Positions 12,750 through 24,212 of a stretch of 64,000 nt of DNA are shown one piece after another (position 1 is the stretch's first letter; every line of letters starts with the position of its first letter). The stretch spans positions 36,185,366-36,249,365 of the forward strand of contig NC_088777.1 in NCBI RefSeq assembly GCF_954871325.1, in the 5' to 3' direction. The position numbers and the translations under genes were made by a program. The notes below the pieces were generated by a model that was not told where the DNA came from, searched no databases, and saw nothing but the letters and a program-made list of their open reading frames with translations. The DNA is from Gordionus sp. m RMFG-2023. Taxonomy: Eukaryota > Nematomorpha > Gordioida > Chordodea > Parachordodidae.

Positions 12750-14490
12750 AAAAATGAGGGAAGTTATTTTTCATCAAATTTTACCACTTTTGATCTCTAT
12801 ATTTTAATGCTCAATCAAATTCTACAAACTTCTGAGGATATTAAGTTCCATATTGGCAAATAAGTGGCATTAATAAATTGCTCAATTTTGTAATTTCTTG
12901 AAATGATTTGATAAAAAATGGGCATATTAAAAAAAAATTCAATAACAGCCTAGGGATATTTTTTACTTTTTTAAAAAGCTTAATTTTTATATAATCAATA
13001 TAGAATTGATAATTAATCTTTTGCTATCTATCATTTTAACCTCCAAATTTGTTTTAATTAGAAATTTTAGTGTAATATTAAACTTGGTAAAATGTAAGGA
13101 TAAAATTATTTTAAAAGGAAATGCAGCAAGTGGAACTATATAGCATGAATTTAAGATAAAAGAACTGTAAATATACATTTTTCTTGTTGCTATAGGTTAT
13201 TATACATTAAAAATAATAGCGTATTTTATAAATTGTTAGTTGGGGGAGGAGGTGATTTTTTCTAACAATAATTAGCAAAAAAGATCTGTAATTCTATCTA
13301 AAATGAGTATTAGAAAGGAAATAAGTATAAATATAAAATAGGGAGGCATGAGACCCTTTGTACCCCACTAACAAAATAATTATCATTTAACAAGATATAT
13401 TATTGTAACAAATTTTATAAACAGATAAATCTATAAAAGTGAAGATAATATGGCATTATTATACAAAATCAAATTGCTTTAATATCTAATTTTGGATTTC
13501 AAAATCTTCTTTAAAAAATAATTGATAATCATTAAAAAAAAGAATTAACAAATATTAATAACTATGATTGTTTAGAAAGTTAAGCAAAATTTATAAATTT
13601 CACCTTTAGTTTATATTAAAAATCATGGAACAATTAGTAAAATGGGTGGGTTAAAATTTTAGGTACAAATGAATTAAATATTTTTGGGTGTAATGAATAA
13701 GGTGGGTATATATAATTAAAAATTAATTTATTATTTTAAGTACTAAAATAAAAATATAAAAGTATGCAAACCAACAAATCAAATAATTTTCAAAATATTC
13801 AACAAATAATCTAGGCAAAATTTATATTTTATATAAATAAGTATGACAGGAAAAAAAAATTTAAAACAATGGGCAGATATGTTAAAAAAAGTAACAAAAT
13901 AAGTGGATTAGAAACTTGGTCATTACAGACAACTATATTATTCGAATTAGTATGAAGTTCTAAAAAAAGATTTATATAGCCTTAGTTAATGTCATTTTTC
14001 AATGTTAATGAGGACACCATGATGTCGAAAAAAGTTAGTTGTGTCTGAAAAGGGAACTATCTAACTAAAAAGCTATATTTAGTAATATTGAGTTAAAAAT
14101 ATTTGGGGCAAATAGTTCAATTCCTTGCGCAAAATTATGCATGGTATATGCATATATTTTTATATTACTAAGAACGGATAACCATCAATATTGCCATTGC
14201 AAAAAGTAAAATCTCCATCATTTGCAGACCCCGATATAATTTGATGGCAATTCATATTTGGAATTTAATTATTATAAAATATTTTTCCATTTAATATCAA
14301 GCGATAACTATGAATAATAAAATAAGAGTAGTCTTTAAACAATTATATGTTTAATATGTATTTCACTAAAAATAATTGTAATTGATAAAAAAAAATTAAA
14401 AAAACAATTTACCGCATTCTTAAAGGTGATAAAATTTTTCATATATTGAACTTTGAACATCTATAATTGGGTAATAGTCGATCTTTTTTA
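12750..14490. other. AT-rich spacer, no gene seen
   Basis: No supported coding sequence or paired repeat. CATCATTTGCAGACCCC at about 14216 looks like a stray hAT end. Confidence 0.45.
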
Positions 14491-14789
14491 GATAAGGCTA
14501 GTCCCATAGGCATATCCAGGATTTTGCTAAAGGGGGAGAAGCACTATCAAGTGTATTTTTTTGCCCATAAAAAAATAATTTTGGGTTTTTACTTTTTTAA
14601 AAATTAAAATGCTCCTTTTCAAAAAAAATTTGAATTATAGTCCTTAAAAAAGTTATTATCTTATACTAAATTTTTTCAAATTCTTCTTTATAATGATATA
14701 TTGTATAATTTTTGGAGGATGGGAGGGTGAGGAGTTTCCCCTCCCATTGGTTACTCGTCTCACTAAACCTAATTTTTGCGTATCCTGAG

Positions 14790-16185
14790 GCTCAGACAAT
14801 TTATTTTGTCGGAGGCTAAGGCTGAGATGATTTATTTTGGCTAAGAAAGTTTTAAAATGGCCATAATAATTGCATTCTGGTTTAAATTATTATGAAATTT
14901 ACAGTAATGGAACGTTAGGCAATAAAATCGGTTTAAACTTAACCATAGTTAATCAAAATTAGCTTAAGCTCAGCTCAATGCATAAGTGTAGCCAGGGGGG
15001 GGGAACAAGGGGTAATTTGCCCCCCCCCATTCAGAAATTCATAACTTTTTGTGAATATCATTTCAAGCTAATAAAAAATATCCCCCTTAGTCCTCCCCCC
15101 ACTCCATGATCCCCAAAAATGTATACATATATCTTAAACAATAATTTGAAAGAAAGAATGTAAAAGTTGATATTTTTTTATAAAACAATTCATCATAATT
15201 TATACATTTTTGGAAAAAAGCTTTTATATAAAAAATAAGTGAACCAAAATGCTTTTTAAGAAATGGAATATAAGCCAAAATAAGTCTTAGGACAAAAGTG
15301 AAATGTATTATAATTATTAACCATAAAATTACTAAATAATATAATAAATCAAATATAATTTTTTATAAAGTGAGATTTTAATTTATTCATCTTAATAAAA
15401 GTAAAATATAATTATAAAACTATTGATAAAATTAAACCATAAATTAAATAAAAAATCAAAGCATAATACAAACAGTGGAATATTATATGTCGTAGATTTA
15501 CAGTATATCTGTTTTATCATATGACAATCAAATAATTTTTACCAATATAGCGAATTATATATTTTACAAAAAACTATAAAATATTGATAAGGACATCAGA
15601 AAATATTTTTTAAAGAAATTGTGGGACTGGGATGAATAATATGAAGATTAATTATTAATATCTTTTTATAATAAATAGATGGCGTTAAATAATTGAATGC
15701 AATTTGTTGTTATAAGGAATATCAACTATATGTCTACTTTTTATAAATAAATTTCTTATACTTATTTGGAATAAATTATTACCATGCTTTTATATTAATG
15801 TATATACAAGTAATTTATTTTATTTTATATAAACTATATTTCATATTTGTTCCAGGCTTATTTTTTTATTAAAATTAACCTCCTATCTTGTAAAAGTATT
15901 TTATGACTATATATAGACATAGGTAACTCGGCCAAAGGCCCGCCCAAAATGGGGACTGAGGGCGAGGCCCCCACTAATTTTTTAATTCCCCTCCCCCTTA
16001 AGGAAAATTCTGTCTACGCCTATGGCTCAATGATGTATCATTGGCTCAGCCTTAGCAAAAATATAGGCACAGACTTAACTTAGCTATATCGACTAATGCT
16101 TAGTCTTAAAAAAATATAGACTTAGTCTTAGTCAGCCAAAAAGAATTAGATAAGACTTAGCCTTAGCCAAAAAAATGGCTAGGGC
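14790..16185. repeat. possible outer element rich in GGCTAAG/CTTAGCC
   Basis: The left flank carries GGAGGCTAAGGCTGAG and TTTTGGCTAAG. The right flank carries repeated CTTAGTC and CTTAGCCTTAGCC in the opposite sense. This suggests inverted subterminal repeats around the hAT MITE at 14981-16024. Exact ends and a target duplication were not found. Confidence 0.4.
14981..16024. mobile_element. hAT MITE, CATAxGYGTAG ends
   Basis: A 1044-bp element beginning CATAAGTGTAGCCAGG and ending CTGTCTACGCCTATG, flanked by a perfect 8-bp direct repeat, gctcaatg. C and G runs lie inside both ends, as in the element at 2954-5073. No transposase frame was recognised. A 63-codon minus-strand frame at 15087-15278 has no known motif. 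Confidence 0.88.
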
Positions 16186-16634
16186 CAACGTTTACCTAAG
16201 GGGGGGGTTAGCATTTTTCAGGGGATAGGATAAATTTATTGGAGGTTATCTATAAAATTTTTAGATGAAATAGGACAAATTATATTGCGGTAAAAATTAT
16301 AGAACTATTATAATACAATGATATTGCTTATCATCGACCATATATATATTGTAAATAATCATAGATATTATTTTCCAAATAAAACTTTCTTTTTAAATGT
16401 AAATTAAATAGGTTAGACATTCTCAACAAACTCATATTCATGCCAAACAATATACTATAATAAAGTATTCATTGTAATTGAAGAGGTTTTTAATTGAATT
16501 CATGATCTAAAAAATAACTCATTTATATTCACAATATTTTGATAGTTAGTAGTGGAGCTAAAATAATTTAAGTTAATCTTTTTAAAATTCATGAAAGGAG
16601 TACCAGTATAAGTAATAAGGTGTAATTATTACTA

Positions 16635-16745
16635 GGAAAATATCTTCGCCGAAGACGGTAAATTTTTTTTAGGGGGGTATACATGTACATAAGTTTTTAA
16701 GTGGGGTTTGCATCCAGTGAAAATCCTGTGATGTAGACGCTGAGC
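16635..16745. repeat. dispersed repeat terminus (pair with 23345-23450)
   Basis: AATATCTTCGCCGAAGACGG...GGGGTTTGCATCCAG...GAAAATCCTGTGATGTAGACG is clearly related to 23345-23450 (AATATCGCCGCCAAAGG...GGGTTTGCCTACA...TTTTCTGTCATGTAGACGG). Its CTG...GTAGACG edge recalls the hAT end at 16024. The opposite end was not found. Confidence 0.5.
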
Positions 16746-17399
16746 TAGGCTTTGACAATTACCTAACTATACTAATAACTATGATGACAGGTAATTGAAT
16801 TCAAAAGAAATTTTTAAACTTATCTGAAAATTTATTATTTTTTGCAAAGTATGATTGACAATGAAAGTCTTATATGATAATAGATATAGAACTATCATCT
16901 AACCCTAACCTTAACATACTAACTGTTGATAATCAACTCAAAAATCAATTTAATTTATCATTATTATGGTTTTTTATAATATTTTATAGATATAGCATAT
17001 ATTTTTTTATATATACCTTTTTTAAATAAATTTTGATTGTCATTTGAAAATTTATAGTTATTAATAAAGAACTATTTTATAATTTACTTCCAATAAAATA
17101 TATTACTTACCAAAACTGACAATTTATAAATTACAATGCTATTTGAAGCATCTTTAAATGGAAATCAACTGGTGTCGCGTTAATTTTATTTTAATAAAAT
17201 TAGTTCTCCGTTTTCTATTAATTCAATTTTATAGAGTCCCATGACTTGTATAATAAATTTTAGTCATCTTTTTAATAATATTAATAGTTTTACTATATAT
17301 AGATAGAATATTATGAAATAATTTTAACTAATTACTAGATTGGACATATATTTATCAAATTTGATAAATTTCTATATGTAATAATATAACAGAGGAAAG

Positions 17400-18560
17400 A
17401 TTAAACCGATAAACACTACTGACAAACTGGTTGCAGAGGCGTACAATGAATGTCATCATCGGCATAGCTCATCTATAAATAACAGTATTGTTAAAGATAC
17501 TAGTTTTTACCACTCTGAATCCTAGTTAGGATCGTAGAGCATAACTTTATATTGAACGGCTTATTGAGCAGCATGAGTTTGCTTGATGAGTAAGCTTCAA
17601 AGTTGGTTCGATAAGTCGTATTGAGAGTAGGCTTAAATTTATTTTCAATCAATCGGCTATTATCATTACTCCATGGAGAAAATACTGAAAAAATATAGAG
17701 ACGACCCTGAAGCCGACTCATATAGTTCATTGAGCAACTCAATTTGAAGTGAATTTTGAGATTAAAACCTTAATAGAATTTAGAAAGTCGACTCAGCTTA
17801 ACCGATTAACAACATTATATCAGGGCGAATGAAACATCAAGAGATAATTGATCTTTTAATATAATAATACCAAGTCAAAGCAAACCAGATGAAAATAGCT
17901 CAGAATAACGCAATGATATATTAAATAAAAAATTGTGAGAATTTAAAAAAAAGGTGTGAGTGCTGTAGAAGAGGATGCTAATTAAAATTCTAATGTGTTA
18001 TAAGTATACGAGAACATCTATCAAATATTTTTATTGCATCTACATGAGAGAAAAACACTGGAGGAAAATCCCTACAAGGTTTATTATTAGGAACAGCAGT
18101 TTATTTTAATGATATAATAGTAAGTGGATTATCATAAAAGGAGCATGAAAACAATTTGCAATAACAATATTAAAAGACAACAGAATTATATTAAAGTTTG
18201 TCAAATGTAATTTTTTGAGGAATAGATAGTAGGGCATAAAATTAATAAAGAGGGTATATCGTCCTCGACAAAACAACTAGACACAATAACGAGAATGCAG
18301 ATCAGGAGAGATTCATTAAATATTTAATAAAGACGAAGATAAAGCGCGAAATATGATAAGAATTCAGTTGGTAACTTGTAGAATAAATGTAGTCTCCGGA
18401 AATATTAGCATATTTAACAAATTTATCAGTTCATCAGCTGAAAAATGATTTATTTTACCAAAGAAGGGATCTGCGCTAAGTTTCATGTAAGAAACCGACT
18501 TTCTTTATTTGTAATTTTGTTAATCACCTCCGAACGGAAATTATCTCATAATCATAACTG
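17400..18560 (+). mobile_element. Gypsy-type LTR retroelement fossil, pol part
   Basis: The plus strand carries remains of a Ty3/Gypsy polymerase: a reverse transcriptase active-site region (YFNDIIVSG), a stretch like KCNFFEESIVGHKINKEGIS, and RNase H-like text. It is heavily broken, with many breaks, and no terminal repeats were found, so it is probably old. It is presented only as a fossil. Confidence 0.7.
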
Positions 18561-18699
18561 GGCAATTGACTTCTAAATGGCAATTTGTTTAATTGAGTAA
18601 TATTTGGCAGGTCAATACGGTTAAATTCTATAATATTTTTTGAGAATCTATGTCATTTACTTTGAATAAAAATGGATCAATATCCCTCTCAAGTTAAAG

Positions 18700-20200
18700 A
18701 AAACTCTAACTTTTTGTGAACATGAAGGCGAAGTAAAACTTGTCTATCCCCTATTCAGACATCACTCGATATATTCTTCTATTCTTCCTCTTTACTCTCT
18801 AACTCGTATTTTTAAACCCAAACATATTTTAGGCAGGTCTCATCTACTTCTATTTCAACTCTTTTTTTGGGCCGAATTTCCACTTTATAAAGTAACTTAA
18901 GTGCTTTCTTAATTTATATTATCTTTTAAGAATATTTTACACTTATCTCCCTCTAGATCCAATAGCCTCCAACATCCTATTATGTTCTTAGTTTTACAAT
19001 CCCTTAACGTTAATCTGATAGAATTTCCCTTATTCTTCACTATTTCTCTATCATTTTTATTCCAGATTTATTAATGTGCTGTGCATGTTATCATGGGATG
19101 ATCCTTCTAGGTAATGCCTCCTTAGCTTTTTTTAAGCTCATCTATTAAATTATGGCCTCCACATCCAATATTATGTTTATTTTCTTTTTATCAAAATAAA
19201 TTGTTACAAACCCGCACCCTTCCCATTTGATAAATATCTATGACCAAGCTTTCTCTTTTGCATGTAGTCTATATCTATCCCTCTCACATTCCCGGACATT
19301 ATGTCCTTCTACCCTCACATAACATCTCCCTCTCTCCATAAACCTGACATAATAACTGCTTTTCTTATTTCCTTGTTAGCTACAACCTTCTCCTGCCCTT
19401 TTTGACACTTCCTTTGTTTCTTTATTTTTACCACCTATAATAAATCCCATAATAGATATTAATAACTATTGCTACACGTATAAATAAATATCTTATCCAT
19501 ATGCATTTAATATATAAAAATAGTTATGAATTAATTAATCTTTGGCTTAGTAATGTTTTTTTTAAATTATACCTTATTGCTGATTACCGAGATAATAACT
19601 TTGCTTTTACAATTTTTGTCTCTTTTAGTAACTTATTTAGATTTTAATTTAAGAATTATCTGATTTTTACAATTGACAATTTCTTATTTATCTTAGAATA
19701 TCTCAGGTATATGGATAAACCATAAAGAGGAGGAGGAAGAAGATGATTACAATCTCAAAATAATTTTTGCCAGGGAAATATTGCATAGCCCTCAATGACG
19801 TGATTCAAAATGTTATAAGGCTATATCGGTAGGCTATTTAATCGAACCTATTTCACATTGGGAAAATGGCTAATTATGTAGATTCATGTCATGCCCATTG
19901 ATATTTTTTTAAAACTTTTTTTAAAATTTGACCAATATTTATCTTTCAGCCTACAAAAATTACTCTATTGTAAAAAAATATAATTATCATTATATAAAAA
20001 TGAATCAAAAGCAATTAAAATTATTTTAAAAAATATAATTGAGTTGAATTTAGGTTTTTTTATGTTTATTATATAGTTTATTATCAATATATTTAAATTT
20101 TCATTATAATAAATTTTAAAATATTTAAAAATGTTTGAAAAATATATAATAATACTATTTAAAAAAAAGAACCGAGATGGTGTGACGCAGGGAAACAAAA
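18700..20200. other. Spacer; possible zinc-knuckle relic on the minus strand
   Basis: Near 19280-19340 the minus strand reads CYVRVEGHNVRECERD, which resembles a retroelement CCHC knuckle. It is too isolated to assign. The rest shows no supported gene. The 77-codon minus-strand frame at 19965-20198 is AT-biased and probably chance. Confidence 0.35.
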
Positions 20201-20224
20201 ATGAAAAAGGGACGTAAGCGTTGT

Positions 20225-21889
20225 CTATGATAGCTCTTTGGCTAGAAGGCTACCATTGAAACTGATATAATTAGCTTTGAGAATCGCTATGGATAATCGT
20301 TGACGAAGAAAAAAACCCTCTCGAGGTTCTTTTGAGAGTTTGCTGATTTGTGATCCTAAGTTTTTGAAAAATGCTAAGGCGAGTTTGCCGAAGATGCCAA
20401 GAGTGGTTGATATGATTGGGATGAAGCAATGATCGTTTATTATTTCTGTGTATTTAGAAATTTTAAGTTGTTCCTTCTGGTCAAGGATGTTGATGGCGTG
20501 GTTGGATGGGGCCAAGGGGTCAATACAGGAATAGTCCCATACCAAAAGTTGGCCTCTCCTCCATGGGATGTGAGAGATCCCATCAGGACGTTTACCGTCA
20601 GATCTAAAAAGACCCTGTGGTTCTAACGTGGAAGGAATTTGGGCGGATTTCAGAGCATGTTGGATGATTGTATTACATTGCTTGTGTCTGATGAATCGTC
20701 CATTGCAGGAGCGACAATGTAAACTATGTCTACCCTTCGAGTCAACTGGCGAGTTGCACCCTGAGCAGATGTGGGGGTGAGTGATGGAACAATTTAGACG
20801 AATGCCGATGGCATGGGTAAATTCATTGTTGGATAGTTGAAGCTGAAGATTGGTAGATGGGATGGCCTCAAGAAACTCATGTCCCGTACCATTGAGCAAG
20901 GAAGAGAATAGGGTGCGGTCGGTAGATTGCATGCTAGATAAGAGAGTTTCAACGCAGCGAGCAACCACTGGTGCATCCCAGTCTTTCTGTTTATGGGTTG
21001 TGGGGGGATGAGAATCAGCATTGATCCTTGTTTTCCAAATATCCATAGCCACGATTAAGGAAAGGTCTTCTTTAGAATTATGGGCGGTGGTTATTGGCTT
21101 TGTCAAGAGACTACTCGATATGAAAGTAGTTGTTGCTAAGTCAAGTGGAGATCTGATGCCGAGACCACCAAATTTGGTTGGAAGAGTTGCTTGGGCCCAA
21201 GCGGTTTCGTTGAATCTGATATTTACTATTTTTTCGGTTAAGTCCTTTATTCCTTTTTCGTAAGTTTGGAGAGGAATAGGATATTTAAAAATTGGTGTTG
21301 ACCGAAGTGCGTAAAGAATCCTTGGTATAAAAAAGAAATTTTTTAGCAAAAAAAAGGACTTGTGTGATGGAAGAAGTGTAAAGATATCCTCCAGTTTAAG
21401 GAGTATGTCAAGTGTGGAATGAAGAAAGGTGCTTATTGCCTCGTGTCCTCCAACAGGCGATCCTAGATGTGTTAATTCAACGCTTGATGTGAATTTGAAA
21501 TCGTGAGTGTTGGGAGCATTAGAATTTAAAAGTGAGAATTCAGATTTGCTCTGGTTAAGCGAAAGTCCAATGGTTGTGCCCATTTCTTTAATTATGGTGA
21601 CTGCTTTGGCAATTTCACTACTGGGACCACTCAAGATTCCATCATCAATATACCAAGCGTGGAGCGATAGAGTACATGAAGAGTTTATTGATTTTATCAT
21701 GTCATTGATTCCAAGACTAAAGAGAAGGGATCCGAGAGGGTCACCTTGTTGGATACCCTCGACAGAAAGTATCTTTTCTTTGTTGAATTGTAAGATTGTT
21801 GGTGATTGGTAGCAAGAGAAAAGAAATTTGGTATAAGCGGGGAAATGGAAGCAAGTTGACTTATTAAAAAATATTGGTGAATAATTAAT
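20225..21889 (-). CDS. LINE polyprotein fragment: RT, zinc knuckle, restriction-like endonuclease
   Basis: An open minus-strand frame of about 554 codons, cut off at its 5' side by a stop at 21890-21892. In order it shows: the RT segment VEGIQQGDPLGSLLFSLGI (about 21735), the active site YIDDG, and the conserved ATLPTKFGGLGIRSP. Next comes a zinc knuckle, CSGCNSPVDSKGRHSLHCRSC-like. Last is KRPDGI...GQLLVWDYSC, fitting a PD-(D/E)XK restriction-like endonuclease. RT followed by knuckle and this endonuclease is the layout of R2/R4/NeSL-type non-LTR elements; the exact clade is not assigned. The fingers and N-terminus are missing, so it is a 5'-truncated, typical dead LINE insertion. A decayed relative lies at 43840-51030. 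The ATG at 21700 is internal and not a real start. Confidence 0.85.
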   Translation of the reverse strand: MNYSPIFFNKSTCFHFPAYTKFLFSCYQSPTILQFNKEKILSVEGIQQGDPLGSLLFSLGINDMIKSINSSCTLSLHAWYIDDGILSGPSSEIAKAVTIIKEMGTTIGLSLNQSKSEFSLLNSNAPNTHDFKFTSSVELTHLGSPVGGHEAISTFLHSTLDILLKLEDIFTLLPSHKSFFLLKNFFFIPRILYALRSTPIFKYPIPLQTYEKGIKDLTEKIVNIRFNETAWAQATLPTKFGGLGIRSPLDLATTTFISSSLLTKPITTAHNSKEDLSLIVAMDIWKTRINADSHPPTTHKQKDWDAPVVARCVETLLSSMQSTDRTLFSSLLNGTGHEFLEAIPSTNLQLQLSNNEFTHAIGIRLNCSITHPHICSGCNSPVDSKGRHSLHCRSCNGRFIRHKQCNTIIQHALKSAQIPSTLEPQGLFRSDGKRPDGISHIPWRRGQLLVWDYSCIDPLAPSNHAINILDQKEQLKISKYTEIINDHCFIPIISTTLGIFGKLALAFFKNLGSQISKLSKEPREGFFLRQRLSIAILKANYISFNGSLLAKELS

Positions 21890-21892
21890 TCA

Positions 21893-23340
21893 GTTGTGTG
21901 AAATTTATTTAGCTTTCTCTTAAATTATATAATTTAATATTCCTTTCATATTTAAATTTACAAATAGAAAATTAAGGTATATGTTGCCAACCAATTGCAT
22001 TTGCAGTAAAAAATTTATAATAAATCATGAAAAATGTATCGTTTATCTTTCTCATTTATGAATTAAAATTCATAAATTTTTATTAACATTGGTAATGAAG
22101 AGTGATTATAAAAAACCGCGTCATAGTTAATTTCATATTCAAAATCTTAGATGAAGTTTCATTTAATTTAATCACTTTTTTTTCTCTATTTTTTTTTTAA
22201 AAAACCCACATTAGCCATCCACATATAGCTTAGATGAAATAAACAAAGCATATATATTATATCATAATCTAATTCACTATTTAATGGTAATTAGTCAGAA
22301 GTGCCCTGGACATAAAGATCCGGGCAAAAGTACCCAGGACATAATTTTCGCATTTTAACAATTTTTATGGATTTTAGAAAATTAAAGGTAAAAATATATT
22401 TTTTTTCAAAATATTATAAAGCTAAAATAAAGGCATATGAAAACAGTATTGATTGGGAAGAAAATTAAAATAACAATTGAAAATGATGATAGGTTTTTAA
22501 AAATTTTTACATTATTTTAGTGGCGCCTATTTTACGTGCCGGTGGGGCTCACGACCCAATAAAATATTCTATAAAATAAGCATTATAGACCCACTAATAG
22601 TTTAAACATCAAATTATCTTTAAAAAAGTTTACAACTTAGAAATTTTTTGCTTGGTTCACCACCAGCAAATAGTGTAGATAAATGGCTAGAAGGCTAGAC
22701 CGAATTTTTAAAAGCGAAAACTATCATCTTAGCCTCTATCGAGGTTTTATTTAAAAGATAACTTAATCTTAGAAAAAAACTCATGCCTCAAGGCTTAGCG
22801 AATTTTTACGACTGTTAGGATTGAGCCGATAACAACACTATAGGCAAGAAATAGTCCAATTTTAGCAAACTCTTTTAAATATTTAAATAAGAATTTAAGA
22901 TTTTTAAATAGGTAGGCTGTTAGTTGTTAGCAGCGTCTATATGAGAGAGAGGTAAGAGTGATTTGCTTTCAATTTCTTTTGAAGATGGGTAGAGAGTATG
23001 CATCCAAAGGGAAATTATGGTAAAACAAAAACAAACACTATTTGTAGATTGATCAAAATAACCGATAAAATTAAATTTATTAATAGATATTTAATTCTCA
23101 TTCATTCACACATAACATTTTGGTAGCTTTTAAATCCCGCTCGTTCGTGCCTAATATTTAGAATATGGTTAGTAACAACTAGTAGATTATCACCAACGAA
23201 TGTTTATTTATTATTTCTGGCCTAAATCCATGAAACCTGGGAGAGCTTAATTATAATTTTGTTTATAGATTATAAATGATGGCTCATTGTAAGATTTGAT
23301 TTTTTTAATGAATATTATGCGGTTGTTATAGCATAATGAA
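21893..23340. other. Spacer, no gene seen
   Basis: AT-rich with no supported exon. A short direct duplication of the form CCnGGACATAA occurs at 22303-22345. The stretch at 22700-22835, ending CCGATAACAACACTA, faintly recalls palindromic family P. Confidence 0.4.
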
Positions 23341-23344
23341 TGAG

Positions 23345-23450
23345 CAAATATCGCCGCCAAAGGTCGCGGGAATTTAGGGGAGTAAGGGTAGATTTTGGAG
23401 AGGGTTTGCCTACAAATAATTTTCTGTCATGTAGACGGTTGTTATGATTA
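23345..23450. repeat. dispersed repeat terminus (pair with 16635-16745)
   Basis: It shares AATATCGCCGCC, GGGTTTGCCTACA and CTGTCATGTAGACGG with the 16.6-kb copy in the same orientation. Confidence 0.5.
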
Positions 23451-23739
23451 ATCAATCTACTTTGAAAGAAATTAAAATTGGGTAATTTTTTTGGTACTTA
23501 GGTGTCTTTTTGCCAATGAACCATTTTTTATTGATTGACTGATTATAGTGTTTTGCAGATTTGATGGAAAATGTTTCCATATTTTTTAATTTGTTTGCAA
23601 ATAAAATTATTTAACTTGCAAAAATTTTAAAATAACATTTATATTCTTAATAATTATTATAAGCTAAATAATTTAATTTGCAAATAAATTAAAAATTTTG
23701 GATATGTTTTCCATCAAATCTGTACAAAACTGTAAATCA

Positions 23740-23945
23740 TTAAAATATTCCTAATGAAAAGTTTATAAAATTCCTTAGCTGTGAAAATACTTTATCATGC
23801 AGTACTGCCGAGTGTGAAAGGGCTTTCATCTTATGAATTTGACCATGTAGATAATCGAGCGAATAAATTGTCAAATGTTCATAAAATATTAATGGACCTT
23901 TGATATCGAGTTGACTACAGAGCCATATATCAAAATATGGAAAAG
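23740..23945 (+). pseudogene. hAT transposase C-terminal remnant
   Basis: The plus strand reads CSTAECERAFSSYEFDHVDN, then RANKLSNVHKILMDL. STAxCERAFSxxNxIKxxxRNxLxxxxLxxLMxI is the hAT C-terminal dimerisation pattern. It is a short orphan with a stop soon after; no matching ends were found. The 70-codon minus-strand frame here is its shadow. Confidence 0.65.
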
Positions 23946-24212
23946 GAATCATTGCGGAGAGAATGAAATCTTTTCAAAAAAATAATACAGCCCAACGGAA
24001 ACGAAGAAATAAAAATTGGGATTTTTAATTCAAAGATTATAGCCCCTTCCCTTACCAAATTTTTAAGATACACCAATTGGTAAGAAGGGGTAGGAATAGG
24101 GAGTAAGAGAGGGTAGTAGGTAATATCGTCATTGGTAGAGGAGTAGTATTACCTGGGGTAGTCGAACCAATTTTTACAAAATTGGTTATAGCTCTTGTTG
24201 TTTTATAGAAAA

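Noticed and set aside
16899-16917. CTAACCCTAACCTTAAC, also CTAACCCTAACCC at 35574
   Set aside because: Only two to three units; too short for a telomere repeat.
19280-19340. CCHC-like knuckle on the minus strand as a gag gene
   Set aside because: Isolated, with no supporting capsid or polymerase text on that strand; left as a note only.
20429-21812. Plus-strand and short minus-strand frames over the LINE
   Set aside because: Shadows of the 20225-21889 reverse transcriptase frame.
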